This document shows, piece after piece, positions 11,721-24,793 of a stretch of 64,000 bases of DNA (position 1 is its first letter; each line of letters begins with the position of its first letter). The position numbers and the translations under genes were made by a program. The notes under the pieces were generated by a model. That model was not told the origin of the DNA and ran no database searches. It saw only the letters and a list, made by a program, of their open reading frames with translations. The DNA is from Eonycteris spelaea (lineage: Eukaryota; Chordata; Mammalia; Chiroptera; Pteropodidae). Location: NCBI GenBank assembly GCA_003508835.1, contig PUFA01000068.1, positions 9,247,501-9,311,500 on the forward strand. The letters run 5' to 3'.

Positions 11721-12254
11721 CAGGCCTGCCCTGATAGAGCCTGCATTCAAATGTGAACATGTACCCCTTCTCAGAATTCAATGTGGCACAGGTGTCATCA
11801 GACTTGGAGAGTTAACAAGACTTTCCCTAGGACTCAGGGGATGGCAAATAGAAACAAACATGGAGAACAACATGAGCTACATTATCTTCAGAAGGTCAGG
11901 TCTTCTTAGGGAAAACCCTATGGGAGGCCTCACACTGTGTGCGTATCAGAGGCCATTTTCCAATCCCACTCAAAGGTCCTAATCAGCCTATAAAGACTGC
12001 TCCTGGCCTGGCCTCCAGAAAAAGACCTAGAGAAATAGCTAGTCTTTCACTTGCCCATCTCAGGCTTACCACCTTGGTTTTCTCTCTTATAATTAACTGT
12101 TCTCTCACAATTATCAGAAAAAAATCATTACCCCTTAAAGGAGAGACTTATCCTTCCACAAGGATATGACCTTACCCTCTGATCTCAGCATATTCAGTCC
12201 CCTAGGAAAACAGATGATAAACTGATTGTAGCAGAGGCTGCAGGTTGTCCTTCA

Positions 12255-12720
12255 GTATCCATTTCCCCTACTTCTTTCCGTAATAGAACTCATGAATTTC
12301 AGCCAGGCACTTAGCCTCCCAGAATAAAACCACATTTCCCAGCCTCCCTTGCAGCTAGGTATGGCCATATGACTAACATCTGACCAACAGGATGTGAGGA
12401 GAAGTGGTATGGGAAACTTCTGGGACAAGCCCCTAAAGTGAGGTTATTGCCCCTCTTCGGCCTGTCCTGCTTTCTGATGGCTGGTATGACAGACAAGTGG
12501 CAGCAGCAGTCATTATAAACCATGATGTGAAGGCCACATGCTGAAGCTGGTGGAGATATTAAAAAGTGAAGGAACCTGGGCCACTAACATCCTAGAGTGC
12601 TGTCTGGCCGTGGACTGACTACTTCTATACTTTTATGAGAGAGACAGAATAAATTTCAACCTTATTTAATCCACTTAATTTTCACTTGTAGCCACACCTC
12701 ATCAAAATACCTTATCCATA
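12255..12720 (+). mobile_element. LTR-like interspersed repeat (MaLR/ERVL class likely)
   Basis: 'acatttcccagcctcccttg' with 'atggccatatgactaacatc', ending near an AATAAA in 'gagacagaataaatttcaac', matches a common ancient mammalian LTR-type repeat. I cannot name the subfamily with certainty. Confidence 0.55.
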
Positions 12721-13964
12721 CAAGGGAAACTCACATATAAGAGCAGGGGTATTATTTCATTAAACCAAGCCAAACCACGTGTCAAGAACCCCTTTATAAA
12801 ACTGGCTTGCTGCCCTGAGCCTGAGGTCCAGTGAGTCTAGATGGAACTTTGATGCTCCAACTTTCCCCTTACCCCTAGGTTGGCTCAGTTTCCCTGCCAG
12901 GGGCCAAAACCCTGTCCTGAACTCCAGTTTCCCTGCCTGGGTCCAGAAAATTGCCCTGTTCTCTCAGTCCTTCTGTCTATATTCTGGCCCCTGGACACCT
13001 CCTATAGGTCGATGCTCTGCTTTATAAGGACAACTTCCCTTTCCTGTCACCCCGCAAGTGAGACATTTTCAATATGTATTAGGGAAGCTCTTTGATATGC
13101 CTCTTTGAAGTAGTGCCTAAGAAGTCCAAGCTCTTCTGGCAAATCCAGCATTAGGTAGTTACAGCCTATGTTGCCTACATTTTCCCATATCTTAAATATG
13201 TGGATAACTGGAAATCTCAAATTAGTCCTCATCTGTCCTCTAGCTTACATTCAGGATTTATATAATTATTGTGTTCATCTGATGGAGGACAACCCCCCCC
13301 GCCTTCCCATGATGTCTGGTGTGGCCTGGATCCATCTGGGAACTTTCAGATTCATGAACTTCACAGGAAGGGGGATAAGATGCCGAGGGCTCATGGAAGA
13401 AGGTGCAATAACAAAGGGGCCAGGGCAGAGGTAGCATCGGCAAGCTCTGGCTTCCATGCTCCTCATGAGATGTGGGTCATCGTGGCAATGAAGGGCTAGG
13501 AGTTGGACATTGAGAGAAAATTGTGTCATGTTGCAATGCAATATGGGATATTTGAGACACAAACAGTTTGATCAAAACATAAACCACTGACCTCAGTGGG
13601 AGATGTCCAGAGCTTGCCCCTATGTCATTAAGTACCATGATCCCAGAATAATATATGGTACTTCCTCATATTATCCTCAAGACCCTAAGGGGTCATGTCT
13701 TCTCAAAAGGGGTTTTTAACAAGGAAAACCATTTCTACTGCAGAGACTTCTGCAACTGTGCCCAGCCCCATGCTCTAATTTGTACCCCAGATGCCAGTGC
13801 CACTGTAGGTCCCATTCAAGCTAGACTACTGGGCATGTTCCACAGAAAAACTGTCCCCTATACTCTGCCCTCTTTTCCATGTTGGTCTACCACTGAGGCC
13901 TCTGCATGTCTCCTGGTCAGGCCTAGGAAGCTGTAAGAGAGCTTTACAAATCTCTTCATTCCAA
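12721..13964. other. unannotated intergenic DNA
   Basis: No gene or confidently classified repeat was recognised. A run of eight C occurs near 13292. Confidence 0.4.
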
Positions 13965-14055
13965 TGTGTCAAATCTTCCCAGTTCTTTAAGATCTAGCTC
14001 AAACGGCCCCTCCTCTAAGAAGCTTTCCTTAGTCTCCCCCTCCCAGCTCCTATTG
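13965..14055 (+). repeat. L2 fragment
   Basis: 'aagatctagctcaaacggcc' and 'ctctaagaagctttccttag' are the conserved L2 3' 'agctcaaatg...aagccttcc' block. Confidence 0.75.
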
Positions 14056-14089
14056 TTATTAATAACAACAGTAATAATAATCGATTAAA

Positions 14090-14310
14090 CCCTTCCAAAG
14101 AGCCAGGCATCATGTTGTTATTTACAAACATAATCATTTAATTTAATCCTCACAATGACCTTCTGAAATAAGTGTTATTATCTCCATTCCATAGATGAGG
14201 CTGAGAGAGGTGAAGTACCTTGCCCAAGGTCAGACAGCTGGCAAGTGAATGGGTCAGGATTTGAGCTCAGCTATTGCCAGTAACCACTGCACTGCACTGT
14301 CCCCCAAAAA
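14090..14310 (-). repeat. MIR SINE (antisense)
   Basis: 'aatcctcacaatgaccttct', 'tagatgaggctgagagaggt' and 'ccttgcccaaggtcagacag' define an antisense MIR. Confidence 0.9.
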
Positions 14311-14985
14311 TGATCACTTCTTGGAACTGCTCTGGATCTTTAGCTGAGGTCTTTTAGAATGGTATGCTTTCCTGATCCACTCCAGCTCTGGCAGCCTAGC
14401 GTCCTGGGATCATCGGAGAGAGTAATGAAGGGACACAGGGCCTTCTTGGTGGCTCTCTAGGATGCACCGCCAGGGCCTCTGTTGCCGAGTTCTTTTCTAA
14501 AACTGTCCTCCCACCACTCAGCTCTTTACCCAGGGTGCAGCTTTAGAATTCCTGGACTCAGCTTGTGAATATTGATTGTTTGCAGGAGCAAGTCAGCAAT
14601 TTGTGGTTTCCCGACAATGGCTCTCTGTTCTATTATAGAACTGGGCTTGTTTGCATTTCCATCAGCCAAGGAACGGGCCTGGGAGTCTGGCCTACCCTTT
14701 TGCCTGGTGACCCCAAAGCTATTCTGCAGTCAGATCAACTGCCCCAACTCTTCAGAATGGAGAACCCAGAAGAGAGAGAGCCCAGCTCTGCTATCAGAAA
14801 GATAAAACCCAAATAAAACTATAGTTCTCGCTCAGATAAGGGATTGTTATAATTCCTGTTTTCTTAAAAGTGAATTTTGGTACGTTAAAGGAAAAAATGT
14901 AGGTTTAAATCCAGGCTGGCAATGTTGTAAGCGGGTAGAGAAACAAGCATCTTCATGTATTCTTGGGGTATAAACTAATGTGATC
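14311..14985. other. unannotated intergenic DNA
   Basis: Nothing recognised apart from short open frames without similarity. Confidence 0.35.
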
Positions 14986-14989
14986 TCTT

Positions 14990-15480
14990 TTGAAGAAAAG
15001 CTGGTACTATTTATTGACATTTCAAATGGGCAGCACTTCCAGTTCTAAAAATTCATCTTGCAGATATTCTTGTGCATTATGCAGATATATATACATATTA
15101 TTTTTAATAGCACAAAATGTTAGCAATCTAAATGGCCATCAATTGGGGACTTATTAAATAAATTATTGTTTAACCACATAATGGAACATTTTGCAGCCAT
15201 TTTTTTAAAGTAGGTTTGCATATGCTAAAATGGAACATTCTCCAAGGAGTACTTTTAAAATAAGACAAGGTTGGGGAGGGCTGGGAATCGCATGTGAAAA
15301 AAGAGTATGTGTGTGCATGTGTGTGTACACATATAGAACAAAATTCTGAAAAGATAGTAGGAAACTATCGATAATGATTACTTCTGAGTAAAAGGCCTGA
15401 AGTAGGAGGGAGACTAACTTTTAAACTTGACTATCTGTTTGAACTGGTTTGATTTTTTCCCCCCTTCCATTTATACTATT
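14990..15480 (+). mobile_element. old L1 (L1M/HAL1-type) 3' fragment
   Basis: 'tagcaatctaaatggccatc' and 'ataatggaacattttgcagc' are the typical 3' UTR phrases of old L1 elements. Confidence 0.65.
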
Positions 15481-15696
15481 TTTATTTTAAAAGTACCTAG
15501 GTTGGAAAAAATATTCTTACCCAAACCAAACCCTGCTCCCCTACACTGTTGCAAAGGCCTCCTCACTGAGCTGCTACTGTGTCAAGCGTTACCCTCTGCT
15601 TTATGCATATATTTTCATGTATGAGGTAAGTAAGGATCAGTATCTCAATATTATTGCTGAGGAAATGAAGACTTAAAAAAATTAAGTAACTTCCTA

Positions 15697-16330
<634 letters not shown>

Positions 16331-17050
16331 TTTCCTAAAATCACAAGGCTAATAAATTACAGGGATGGGGTTCAAATTTAGGTCCATCTGGCTTCAGAGT
16401 ATTTATCTCTCCACCAGATGTCAAAGTGAGATTGACGAAACACAAATTGGTTCACGTCACCAGCCCATGTTAATCCTTTTATTAAACCCATCACCTATAG
16501 AATTTAAAAGAAAAAATTCCTAGCATGGCTCTGTTTGCCAAATCTCTTATAATTGCAAGTAAGAGAAGAGGCAACTCAAACTGGCTTAAGAAAATTTGAG
16601 GAGATACGTGGATCTATTTTGCCTCATGTACTAGAGACATTAAGAGGAAGTACTGGTCTCACCAGGACACGTTTTCTCTCTCCATCTCTCAGCTTTGCTT
16701 TCCTTTTTTTTTTTTAATTCATAATTCCTTTCTTGGACATGCTGTCCCCTCATGGTGGCAAAATGGCTGCTGTAGCTCCAGCCTGCACACTCCTAGGTCA
16801 AGTCCTAGGGAAAGGGGAAATTTATTCTTCTCATATCTTAAGGATAAATTATAAGAACAATTGAGTTTGGGGGGCTCTGGTCAGTCTGATGTTAGCAGTG
16901 TTGTGCCAAGCATCCATTGGTCTGGGTCTGGACTGTGTGTGGGGTGAGGCCGGCCCTGACCAACCAACATGGACTGAAAATAAGGTGGATTAAATCCTTG
17001 AATGAAAATCAAGGGCCGTTACTGGAAGTAAGTGAATAAATGCTAAGCAA
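16331..17050. other. unannotated intergenic DNA
   Basis: No gene or repeat confidently recognised. Confidence 0.35.
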
Positions 17051-17059
17051 TCCAAAACG

Positions 17060-17625
17060 TCCACTTCAGTGACATCCAAGATTGGACATCGCCTGGCCTT
17101 TTACTCCCCTTCTTCTCCCACCCTGTACAACCTATGCTTTGGTTTTACCCAGACATTTGCCATTTTTTTAACATACCCCAAACTCTCCTTCCTCTATGCC
17201 TTTCTCCTGTGTTCTCTCTGCCTCAAATGCCATTCCTTCCCATCCTCCATCCTAAAAATGATTACTTTTTCTTGAAGGCCATCTCGAACTACAACTTCAT
17301 CAGAAAACCTTAGTGAATACCTCCAAATGAATTACTCTCACTCTTCTTTGTTTTTATAGAGATATTTTTATTTCTATATGGGAGTATTTAGCACTTTCCT
17401 CCTAATATTATGTTGATTTAGGCACCTGACTAGTTTCTCCTAGTCTGTGAGTTCCTTGAGGACAAGGACAATAAATTACCTTCATAACCCACACAGCACC
17501 TACAAGAGTGTCTTGAATATATTTATTTGTTTGAGCAAATTTTTATGAGGCATCTATTTTATGTTGGGTATTGGCAGAAACACAAATGGACTGCATTTGC
17601 TTTTGTCTTGAATGAAAGGGCAAAA
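17060..17625 (+). repeat. L2 3' region
   Basis: One of the longer L2 copies here: 'ctctctgcctcaaatgccat', 'tctgtgagttccttgaggac', then 'ataaattaccttcataaccc'. Confidence 0.75.
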
Positions 17626-17709
17626 TTAGGAGTCACTTAGGTATGTGACAGTAATGAATCCAGAATTTACAGTGTGACACTGCTGTGTGCAATCTTAACC
17701 ACTGTGCAA

Positions 17710-17965
17710 TACCATCTTGCAATGGTTAGAGCATAAGGTATGGCATCCTATAAACCTGGGTTCAAATCCTGACTCTGCCAATTCCTACAGTATGATCTTA
17801 GGCAATGTATTCATCTCTCTAAAACTGAAATGTTCTCCATTTTTTAAAATGGGCATAATATTTCCATTTACTTCATAAGACTGTTGTGAGAATTAAATGA
17901 ATTAATCCATGTAAAACATTTAGCACAGTGCCTGCCACAAAGTGCTAGGTAAATGTTTCTATTAT
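17710..17965 (+). repeat. MIR SINE
   Basis: 'aacctgggttcaaatcctga', 'gactgttgtgagaattaaat' and 'tagcacagtgcctgccacaa' in order. Confidence 0.9.
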
Positions 17966-18169
17966 TACATTTTCCAGGAAAATCAAGATTCTCAGGATGG
18001 TTTGGAAGCAAAAAGTTACAGAGAGACAGCATAAAATAAGACTTAGGTTTTGGGTGGGGAGAAAAGAGAAGAGGGAGAGGGAAGTAAAGTAATAGAGCAA
18101 CAGATGAGAATTCTGAGGGGAAAAAGGCAGCCAGTGAGAAATTCTGGGAGATGGAGCTGGCCAATTCAT

Positions 18170-18375
18170 GATAACTAACAGTTACATAATACCAGGCAGT
18201 TCTAAGTGTTTTCCATATAATAACTCAATTGTCAAAACAATACTGTGAGATATTATACTTTGCCTCATTTCGCAGATAAAAAAAAAAATTAGGTCACAGA
18301 GGAAATAAACCACTTACCAAACCCCACCACCTGATTTCCAAGTCTTTATTCTTAATCGCTATGCAATACCATGGA
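18170..18375 (-). repeat. MIR SINE (antisense)
   Basis: 'taactcaattgtcaaaacaa', 'ctcatttcgcagataaa' and a terminal 'atcgctatgcaataccat' fit a decayed antisense MIR. Confidence 0.65.
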
Positions 18376-18464
18376 GGGTAATTTGGGGATGTGAAAATAT
18401 TCAGGATTCAAGGAAATCAATCAAAATGAGGACCGAGATTTCTGCAGAAAGACGACCCATCACA

Positions 18465-18668
18465 GTATTAATTATTGAACATCTGCTATGTGCCAAGTGC
18501 TACTTTTAGTGTTCATATATATCATATATAATCCTCACAAAAACCCTGTGAAATAAGAACTGTCATCCCCATTTTCAGATGATTAATTTGAAGTTAAGTA
18601 ATTTACTCAATGCTAATTAGCAGAACTCAAGTACATCTGTCTCCAAAAGCCACGTTCTTGCCTTTACA
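18465..18668 (-). repeat. MIR SINE (antisense)
   Basis: 'gaacatctgctatgtgccaa', 'aatcctcacaaaaaccctgt' and 'catccccattttcagatgat'. Confidence 0.85.
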
Positions 18669-18669
18669 G

Positions 18670-19020
18670 CAAAATTTACAAACAACTTAATAAGAGAAAA
18701 ATTGAGTAAATTTGCTATAGCTACTTGCTCTACAAATTCAGCTACTTAAAATTAGGATTATAAAGAGATTTTAATAGCATGGAAAATTTTTCTCATGTTA
18801 AGCAAATATTTAAGTGAACAGGTATATATACTAGTGTGAGCTTAATCAGGTTAAAATATGCATAGAAAAAAAGATTGGAAGGAAATACTCCATATGCCTC
18901 TGGGTAGAAGAATTATAGGTGATAATTTTCCATGCCTTTATACTTTTCTGTACTGTATACATTTTCTACAGTAAGCATGTAATAGTTTTATAATCAGAAA
19001 ATAAGGATAAAATTTTAAAC
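18670..19020 (+). mobile_element. old L1-like 3' fragment
   Basis: 'atatgcctctgggtagaaga' and 'acttttctgtactgtataca' resemble old L1/HAL1 3' ends. Confidence 0.45.
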
Positions 19021-19577
19021 TAAGCTCTACGTTTTATTTATTGAGCCCTTCTCAGTATGACAATGGTGGCGAAGCCACAAAAAGATTAGATATACATCCT
19101 TAATCGTCTCCTATGTCAATGTCGGAGTCCTAATAGAAAAAGAATAAAATCCTAATATCTGAGATGAGGACATTTTGGCAGAGAAACCTTAGAATCTTGA
19201 ACTCCCAGATTCTCCCAATTCTCTGTCCCAGCAGCAGCATCCCCTTCCTTCTTGCCAGAAGATGCTACAAAAGCCCAAACTGAGGCAGGTACTTGATGAC
19301 ACCTGTTCTCAATATCTGACCCTTTTGTCACCCCATCTGTTGCCAGGGCCAATTATCAGCCTGGATTGGAAAAAATAGTCCCTGCTCTGGGAGGAGATGT
19401 CTTACACACTGAAGGGACTGTAGGTTCTCGTTGATACGTACTGGAAGGAACCAGAGGAACATGTCTAAGAATGGCTCTTGAAGGTATTAGACTTAGGGGG
19501 ATGAAATATAAGGTCGAATAGGGGATTGCTGTACATGAAGTGAGTTGACAGTGATTATACCAGGGGACCCAAAACAC

Positions 19578-19802
19578 CAGGGGTCCCCAACCCCTGGACC
19601 TCAGACCAGTACCGGTCCATGGCCTGTTAGGAACCAGGTCACACAGCAGGAGGTGAGTGGCGGGTGAGAAAGTGAAGCTTCGTCTGTATTTGCAGCCACT
19701 TTCCAGCACCAGCATCACTATCTCAGCTCTACTTCAGATCATCAGGCATTAGATTCTCACAGGAGCATTGGTGTCTGGTGCCAAAAAGGTTGGGGACCAC
19801 AG
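19578..19802. mobile_element. non-autonomous hAT transposon with perfect 8-bp TSD
   Basis: The element has terminal inverted repeats CAGGGGTCCCCAACC and GGTTGGGGACCACAG. It is flanked by identical 8-base duplications CAAAACAC (19570-19577 and 19803-19810), the hAT hallmark. Its length of 225 bases is short, indicating an internally deleted copy. It carries no transposase. Confidence 0.93.
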
Positions 19803-21171
19803 CAAAACACCATTATAATCCTCTGGTTACAGTGGGGGATTACGGAAGCCAAGAGATAAAAGGACTTCTAGGCCAAATCCATTTCACAATGGTGAAATGC
19901 ATTCGCAGACTACCCTGTGATTAATCCCTCAGTTTCTGAGAGCAGAGATTGGTAGAGATACATTTAGCAGATAATCAGAATCTTAGCATTGGTTTCCTGA
20001 TCTGAGAAATTAAGAGCCTCTATAGCGGAAAGGGCCAAGTGGAAGCCCTAGATATTACTCAGCCCGCCTACTGCCCCCTTGAGGCCAAAAGAGTAAATTA
20101 GAAGCAATACTGTTAGCCAGAAGGAATTGCAGAGGTTAGCACCATCATAAAAGACCTGAAGGATGCAGAAGTGTTCATTCTCATTATATCCCTATTCGAG
20201 TCACCACTCTGGCCTCTGCAAAAAGAAGACAGACTCTAGCAGATGATGGTGGACTATTATAAACTTAACCAAATTGTCATCTTAATTATTTCTACCCTGC
20301 TGAAAATGGTATCTTTCCTGCAACACAGGCTCTGGCCCTTGAAATGTGACTACTGATCTAACAAACATGCTCTTCTCAATCCCCATTAGTAAAGAGGATG
20401 AAAACCAGCTCACTTCATCTGGAAAGGATAATCATTCACATTCACTGTCTTGCTCTAAGTCTAGGTCAACTGTCTTGCTCCAAGTCTAGGTCAACTCCCT
20501 TGCTCCGTCACAGAGATGTCTACAGACCCCTTGATCCTCTACTCATTCTAGAGAACATCAACAATGGTCTACTAGCATGATAACCTCATGCTAGTGTTCC
20601 TGGTGAGCAGAAAAAGGAAATTTCCTTAAATGCCCCCAATATGATGTAAGTGTTCCATAGCACGGGAAATAAACTCTGTGGAGGTTCAGGGGCTTGTCAT
20701 AATGAAGACGTTTTTAGTGGTTCAATGGTCTAGAGTATGGAGAACATCCCATCTAAGGTAAAGGACAAGTTTTTGCACTGGTGCTTCTACCACTGAGAAA
20801 GAGCCACAGTGCCTGGTGGGTTTTGGAGACACTAGACAGCAAATGCTGCTCTGGGCCATTTATCTAGTGACTTGAAAGGCTGCTAGTTTTGTTACAGGCA
20901 CAGGCAAAAGAGAGTTCTGCAGCAGGTTCAACAGGTTCAATCTGCAGTGAAAGTTACCTTAACACTTGGGCATATGACCTAAAAGATCTGTGGGGCATAA
21001 GGATGCTGTGTGGCATCTCTGGAAAACTCTCCAAGTAGTGTTGCAGCTTTAGCGTTCTAGAGCAAGACCATGTTTTCTAGCTCAGGGAACAACTCATCAT
21101 TTGAAAAACAAATCTTGACATACTACAGGGTCCTAGTAGAGAGTAATTTCTTGACCTTAGGATACCATAGG

Positions 21172-21641
21172 TGGTAAGCTAAACAGTCAACCCCCAAAAG
21201 ATATTCATGTCCTAATCCCTTGAACCTGTGAATGCTACCTTACATCGCAAAAAGGACTTTGCAGGTGTGATTAAATTATGAGTCTTGAGATGGGAAGATT
21301 ATCATAGATTATTCAGGTGGGCCCTAAATGCAATCACATGTATCCTTATGAGAGCGAAGCAGAGGGAGATTTGACAAAGAAGAAGGGGACAAGGCAATGC
21401 GACCATGAAGGCAGGGATTGAAGTAATACATCCACAAGCCAAGGAATGCTAGCAGGGAACAGATTCTGCCCTTGAGCCTCCAGATGGAGTATATCCCCAG
21501 CCGACATCTTGATTTCAGCCCAGTGATACTGATTTTGAACATCTGGCCTCCAAAATTATGAAGACAATACATTTCCACTGTTTTAAGCCACAGTTTTAAG
21601 TTTATGGTAATTTATTACAGCAAGCACAGGAGACTAACACA
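21172..21641 (+). mobile_element. MLT1-type MaLR LTR nested in ERV-L
   Basis: 'gatattcatgtcctaatccc', 'actttgcaggtgtgattaaa', 'aggtgggccctaaatgcaat' and the final 'ggagactaacaca' are diagnostic of this MaLR LTR group. Exact ends are uncertain because no matching duplication was found. Confidence 0.85.
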
Positions 21642-23050
21642 CCAAGTTACTGTACATGGTGTAGCTACCCATCATAATTGAGTATTATTAGATCCACCAA
21701 GCCACAAGGATTGCAGCAATGCATTGCAGGACAGAAATGGTATACACGGTATTGGGCCCAAGTAGATTCAGAGAGAACATTTACAATAGGCCCAGACTCC
21801 CACGTCACCTTTTTCTGTTGTACTCACACCTCTTCCTCAACTCATGCCTATAGCCTTTGGAGAGAGAGGAAATTGGCCCATATCATCAACTGACAGAGAA
21901 CGGAAAAAACTCAAACTTACTTCACAGATGAGTTTGTGCAATGTGTTAGTACTAATCAAAACTAGACAGCTACTTCATGACTGATAGATGGCCGTAAAAG
22001 ACAGTGGTTAAGGGAAATCCTCTCAATGGGAAGAACTACAACCAGTACTCTTGGCTGATCATTTAGTAAGGAAAGAAAAGTGACATGAGCTACAGTTCTA
22101 CACGGTCTCCTGGGTAATGGTGAATGGCTGGAAGCGGGTGGGCAGAGACCTGAAAGAAACAATATTGGAAGATTAGACTAAGGAAATCTGGGCAAGAGGC
22201 ATGTGGATGAACCGTGGAAGTTGTTATGTTTGTATTGCAAGTAATGCCCACAAAAGAGCATCCACCATAGAGAAGGTGTTCAACCACCAGAAGAGAGGGT
22301 GATTCATCCTGTGCATGTGAGTCAGCCTCTCTCCTCAGCTACCTCAGTGCTAGCACAATGGGCCCATGAGCTGAGTGGCTATGATGGCAAAGATGGAGGC
22401 TACGCATGGGCTTAACAAGATGGGCTCCCTGTTGTCAAAGATAATCTAGTTATTGCCTTTGATGAATGCCTAAAAAGCCAGTAGCAGAGCTCCAATGCTG
22501 AGCTCCCAGCATAACACCAGTCCTCAAGGAAAACAATCAGCCTCTCGGATGATTATATTGGACCCCTTCAGTCCTGGAGGGAGCAGTGAAATGATGCCTA
22601 ACCTGGATGACTTTGCCTTCCCAGCCCTCAGTTCCAATACCGGGACCACCATCTGAGAATTTCCAAGGTGCCTGAGCCCACACAGTACTGACTCAGAACA
22701 AGGGACCCACTTTCAGAAAAGGAGATGCAGATTATAGGACCCATTGATCATACTATATTATATTACCAGAATGGTGAAATATTTTAGTGAAGCTCAGTTA
22801 AGTGACAGCTTGGGAACAAAGCCAGTGGTAATGATGAATAGGCACTTATAGCAACTATGATCTGTCCTAGTCCACCCCACACCACCAGCAAGCAAATCTA
22901 GACCATACAAAGTGCTGCCTGAAAGTAAGGAAAACTGGGATTGATGGTAAAGAAAAGTGATGGTGAATATCAATTACAATTTGGGACTACCTGTAGCAGC
23001 AGGAATCATTAACTTCTTTCACTAATTCTCTTGAATTGTTTGCACAGAGA

Positions 23051-23660
23051 TTGCAGCCAACAGCCACACTGAAAAGGACTCTATGATTAACTGGACTTAG
23101 AGGAAAGAGGGGGCATAAAGTGGGCCCGAATGGGACAAGGGGGATGTACAGATGTACATGGGAACAAAACCAACTCCATGTGTCCCGGATTTCATTTCAT
23201 CTAAATTTCATACTGTGACCTTTGACCAACCTCACTGTCCTTAGCAAGCATATCAAAGCCTTCTAGTTGATGATTATCTGTGTTCCTTAAAATGGAGTCA
23301 TAAATATTTTTGTTAGTAACAAAATGGCATAGCAACTGAGATAAATATCAAACTGGTGATAGTATTGACAATAAACCATCATCTATCACAAGACCACCAG
23401 GAGGAATGCCCTCGGGTTACTACTGTATTCTTTGTTCCTTTGTCTTGCCAATCATTAGCACCTGAGTTGTACTATAAACAGAGTCAGGAATCTGAAGAAC
23501 AACCTGCTCAGAATTGCTGGATCATCTGTTCCTCTCCAACCCAATCTTCCTGTAAGTAAATTACCCTATAATAAATTCTGTTACAGTCTATGAAGTTGCC
23601 TGCTTCATTTGTTGATCTTAAGATATCTGCTTGTTACAGTGACCATTACAACTTTGCCCC
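23051..23660 (+). mobile_element. possible 3' part of the ERV-L copy, LTR-like
   Basis: This A/T-rich tail follows the ERV-L integrase region and carries an AATAAA near 23570 ('ctataataaattctgttaca'). It could be the remains of the 3' LTR. Low confidence. Confidence 0.3.
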
Positions 23661-24400
23661 ACAGTGGACAGGAGAACTATGTCAAATACTTTCTGTGTCC
23701 CACTTCAAATCCTGTTAGCATCATTTCTTATTCCAGCCATTGTGCATGTCTACCTCCATGCAGATGCAACGTCACAGTGCCTGGCAACAGGCCGACACAT
23801 GCCTCTTATCTCCAGTCTCCCCAGCCTCTCTAAGCAGCCATAATGAATAACTTTGGGAGTCCACCTAACCCTCATTTATATGAAACCTAAATCCTCCCTA
23901 GAACCACCCTTGACTGGCAGGAGACAGAGCAGATAGATAAACGTTTCTCCTTTTCTTCTACAGAGTAAGATAGTCCTTAAATGCATTTATGATCATATAG
24001 CTTCTCAGAAATTCTTACATATTTGAGTAACCAGTTGCCCTTAATGGTAGCAAACTCAAAATCTTATCCTTGTATTTTTCTCTCATTCCTGCTTCCTGTG
24101 ATCACCATATCAAATTAAACTACTAGCATATAAGCCTTTGTCTCAGGCTCTGCTTTCAGAATTTAGGCTCAGACAAATGTTTTAAGGCTTTAACCAGAAG
24201 TGGGAGGCTATTCTTAACTTCTGCCTTCGGTGGCTGGGAGTTGAAGTCAAATGCTTTTTTCCATTGTGCTCCAAGATTAAACAATGCTATTGTTCATAAA
24301 AAATGGCATCTATATTTTCTTCCAATGAAATAGGGTCACCTGGTAATAATTAGGAGTATTTTTGCTCTTAGACTAGTTTGCTTTCATCTTTCTCCTGGTT
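23661..24400. other. unannotated intergenic DNA
   Basis: No gene or confidently classified repeat was recognised. Confidence 0.35.
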
Positions 24401-24406
24401 GATATC

Positions 24407-24788
24407 TGTTGTGATACGATCAAATCTAAGACCCACGGAGCCAATTGAGATGAATTGTGAGCCTTTATTAGCCAGCTGGCGACTGACTCTCTACTCTCTA
24501 CCATGCAGGATTAGAGGAGATCAGTCCCGAGCTTCCAGAGGAGGTAGCTTATAAAGCCTAAAACCACATCAAACAAGCAAGCAGGTTTACAGAAGCAGAA
24601 GTTGGCCATTAGCATATCTTTGCACAGAATATCTCCTAGAACCACACCCTGGTTAACATTAGCAGAAGTTGCCATTAGCATATCTTTGCACAGAATATCT
24701 CCTAGAACTACAGCCTGGTTAAACATTAAACAAACAAACAGATTATAGAAACAGAAGTTGGCCATTTGAAAATTTTCCACCCTTAACA
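24407..24788 (-). mobile_element. solo LTR with internal 67-bp tandem duplication
   Basis: The element begins TGTTGTGATACG and ends CCCTTAACA and is flanked by 5-base duplications ATATC (24402-24406 and 24789-24793). On the minus strand it reads TGTTAAGGGTGG at its 5' end and carries the polyadenylation signal AATAAA near its 3' end ('gctaataaaggctc'). A 67-base unit is duplicated in tandem inside it. I do not know the family name. Confidence 0.8.
24594..24727. repeat. 2 x 67-bp tandem duplication inside the LTR
   Basis: Units 24594-24660 and 24661-24727 both start AGCAGAAGTTG and differ at only about four positions. A truncated third start ('acagaagttggccatt') follows at about 24750. Confidence 0.9.
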
Positions 24789-24793
24789 ATATC

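Larger units (their letters stand above)
19360..23050 (+). mobile_element. ERV-L internal region, decayed, with two nested insertions
   Basis: Nucleotide phrases along this stretch follow, in order, an ERV-L internal region on the + strand: a gag/protease-side part (about 19360-20100), reverse transcriptase (about 20110-20420 and 20700-20960), RNase H/connection (about 21645-22080) and integrase (about 22090-22640). All parts carry stops and frameshifts, and no frame is long enough to encode a working protein. A hAT element (19578-19802) and an MLT1 LTR (about 21172-21641) are inserted into it. No envelope-like region was seen, which is usual for this family. This is an old, inactive endogenous copy. 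Confidence 0.7.

Noticed and set aside
24594..24766. CRISPR-like or satellite array
   Set aside because: There are only two adjacent 67-base units with no spacers, inside an LTR.
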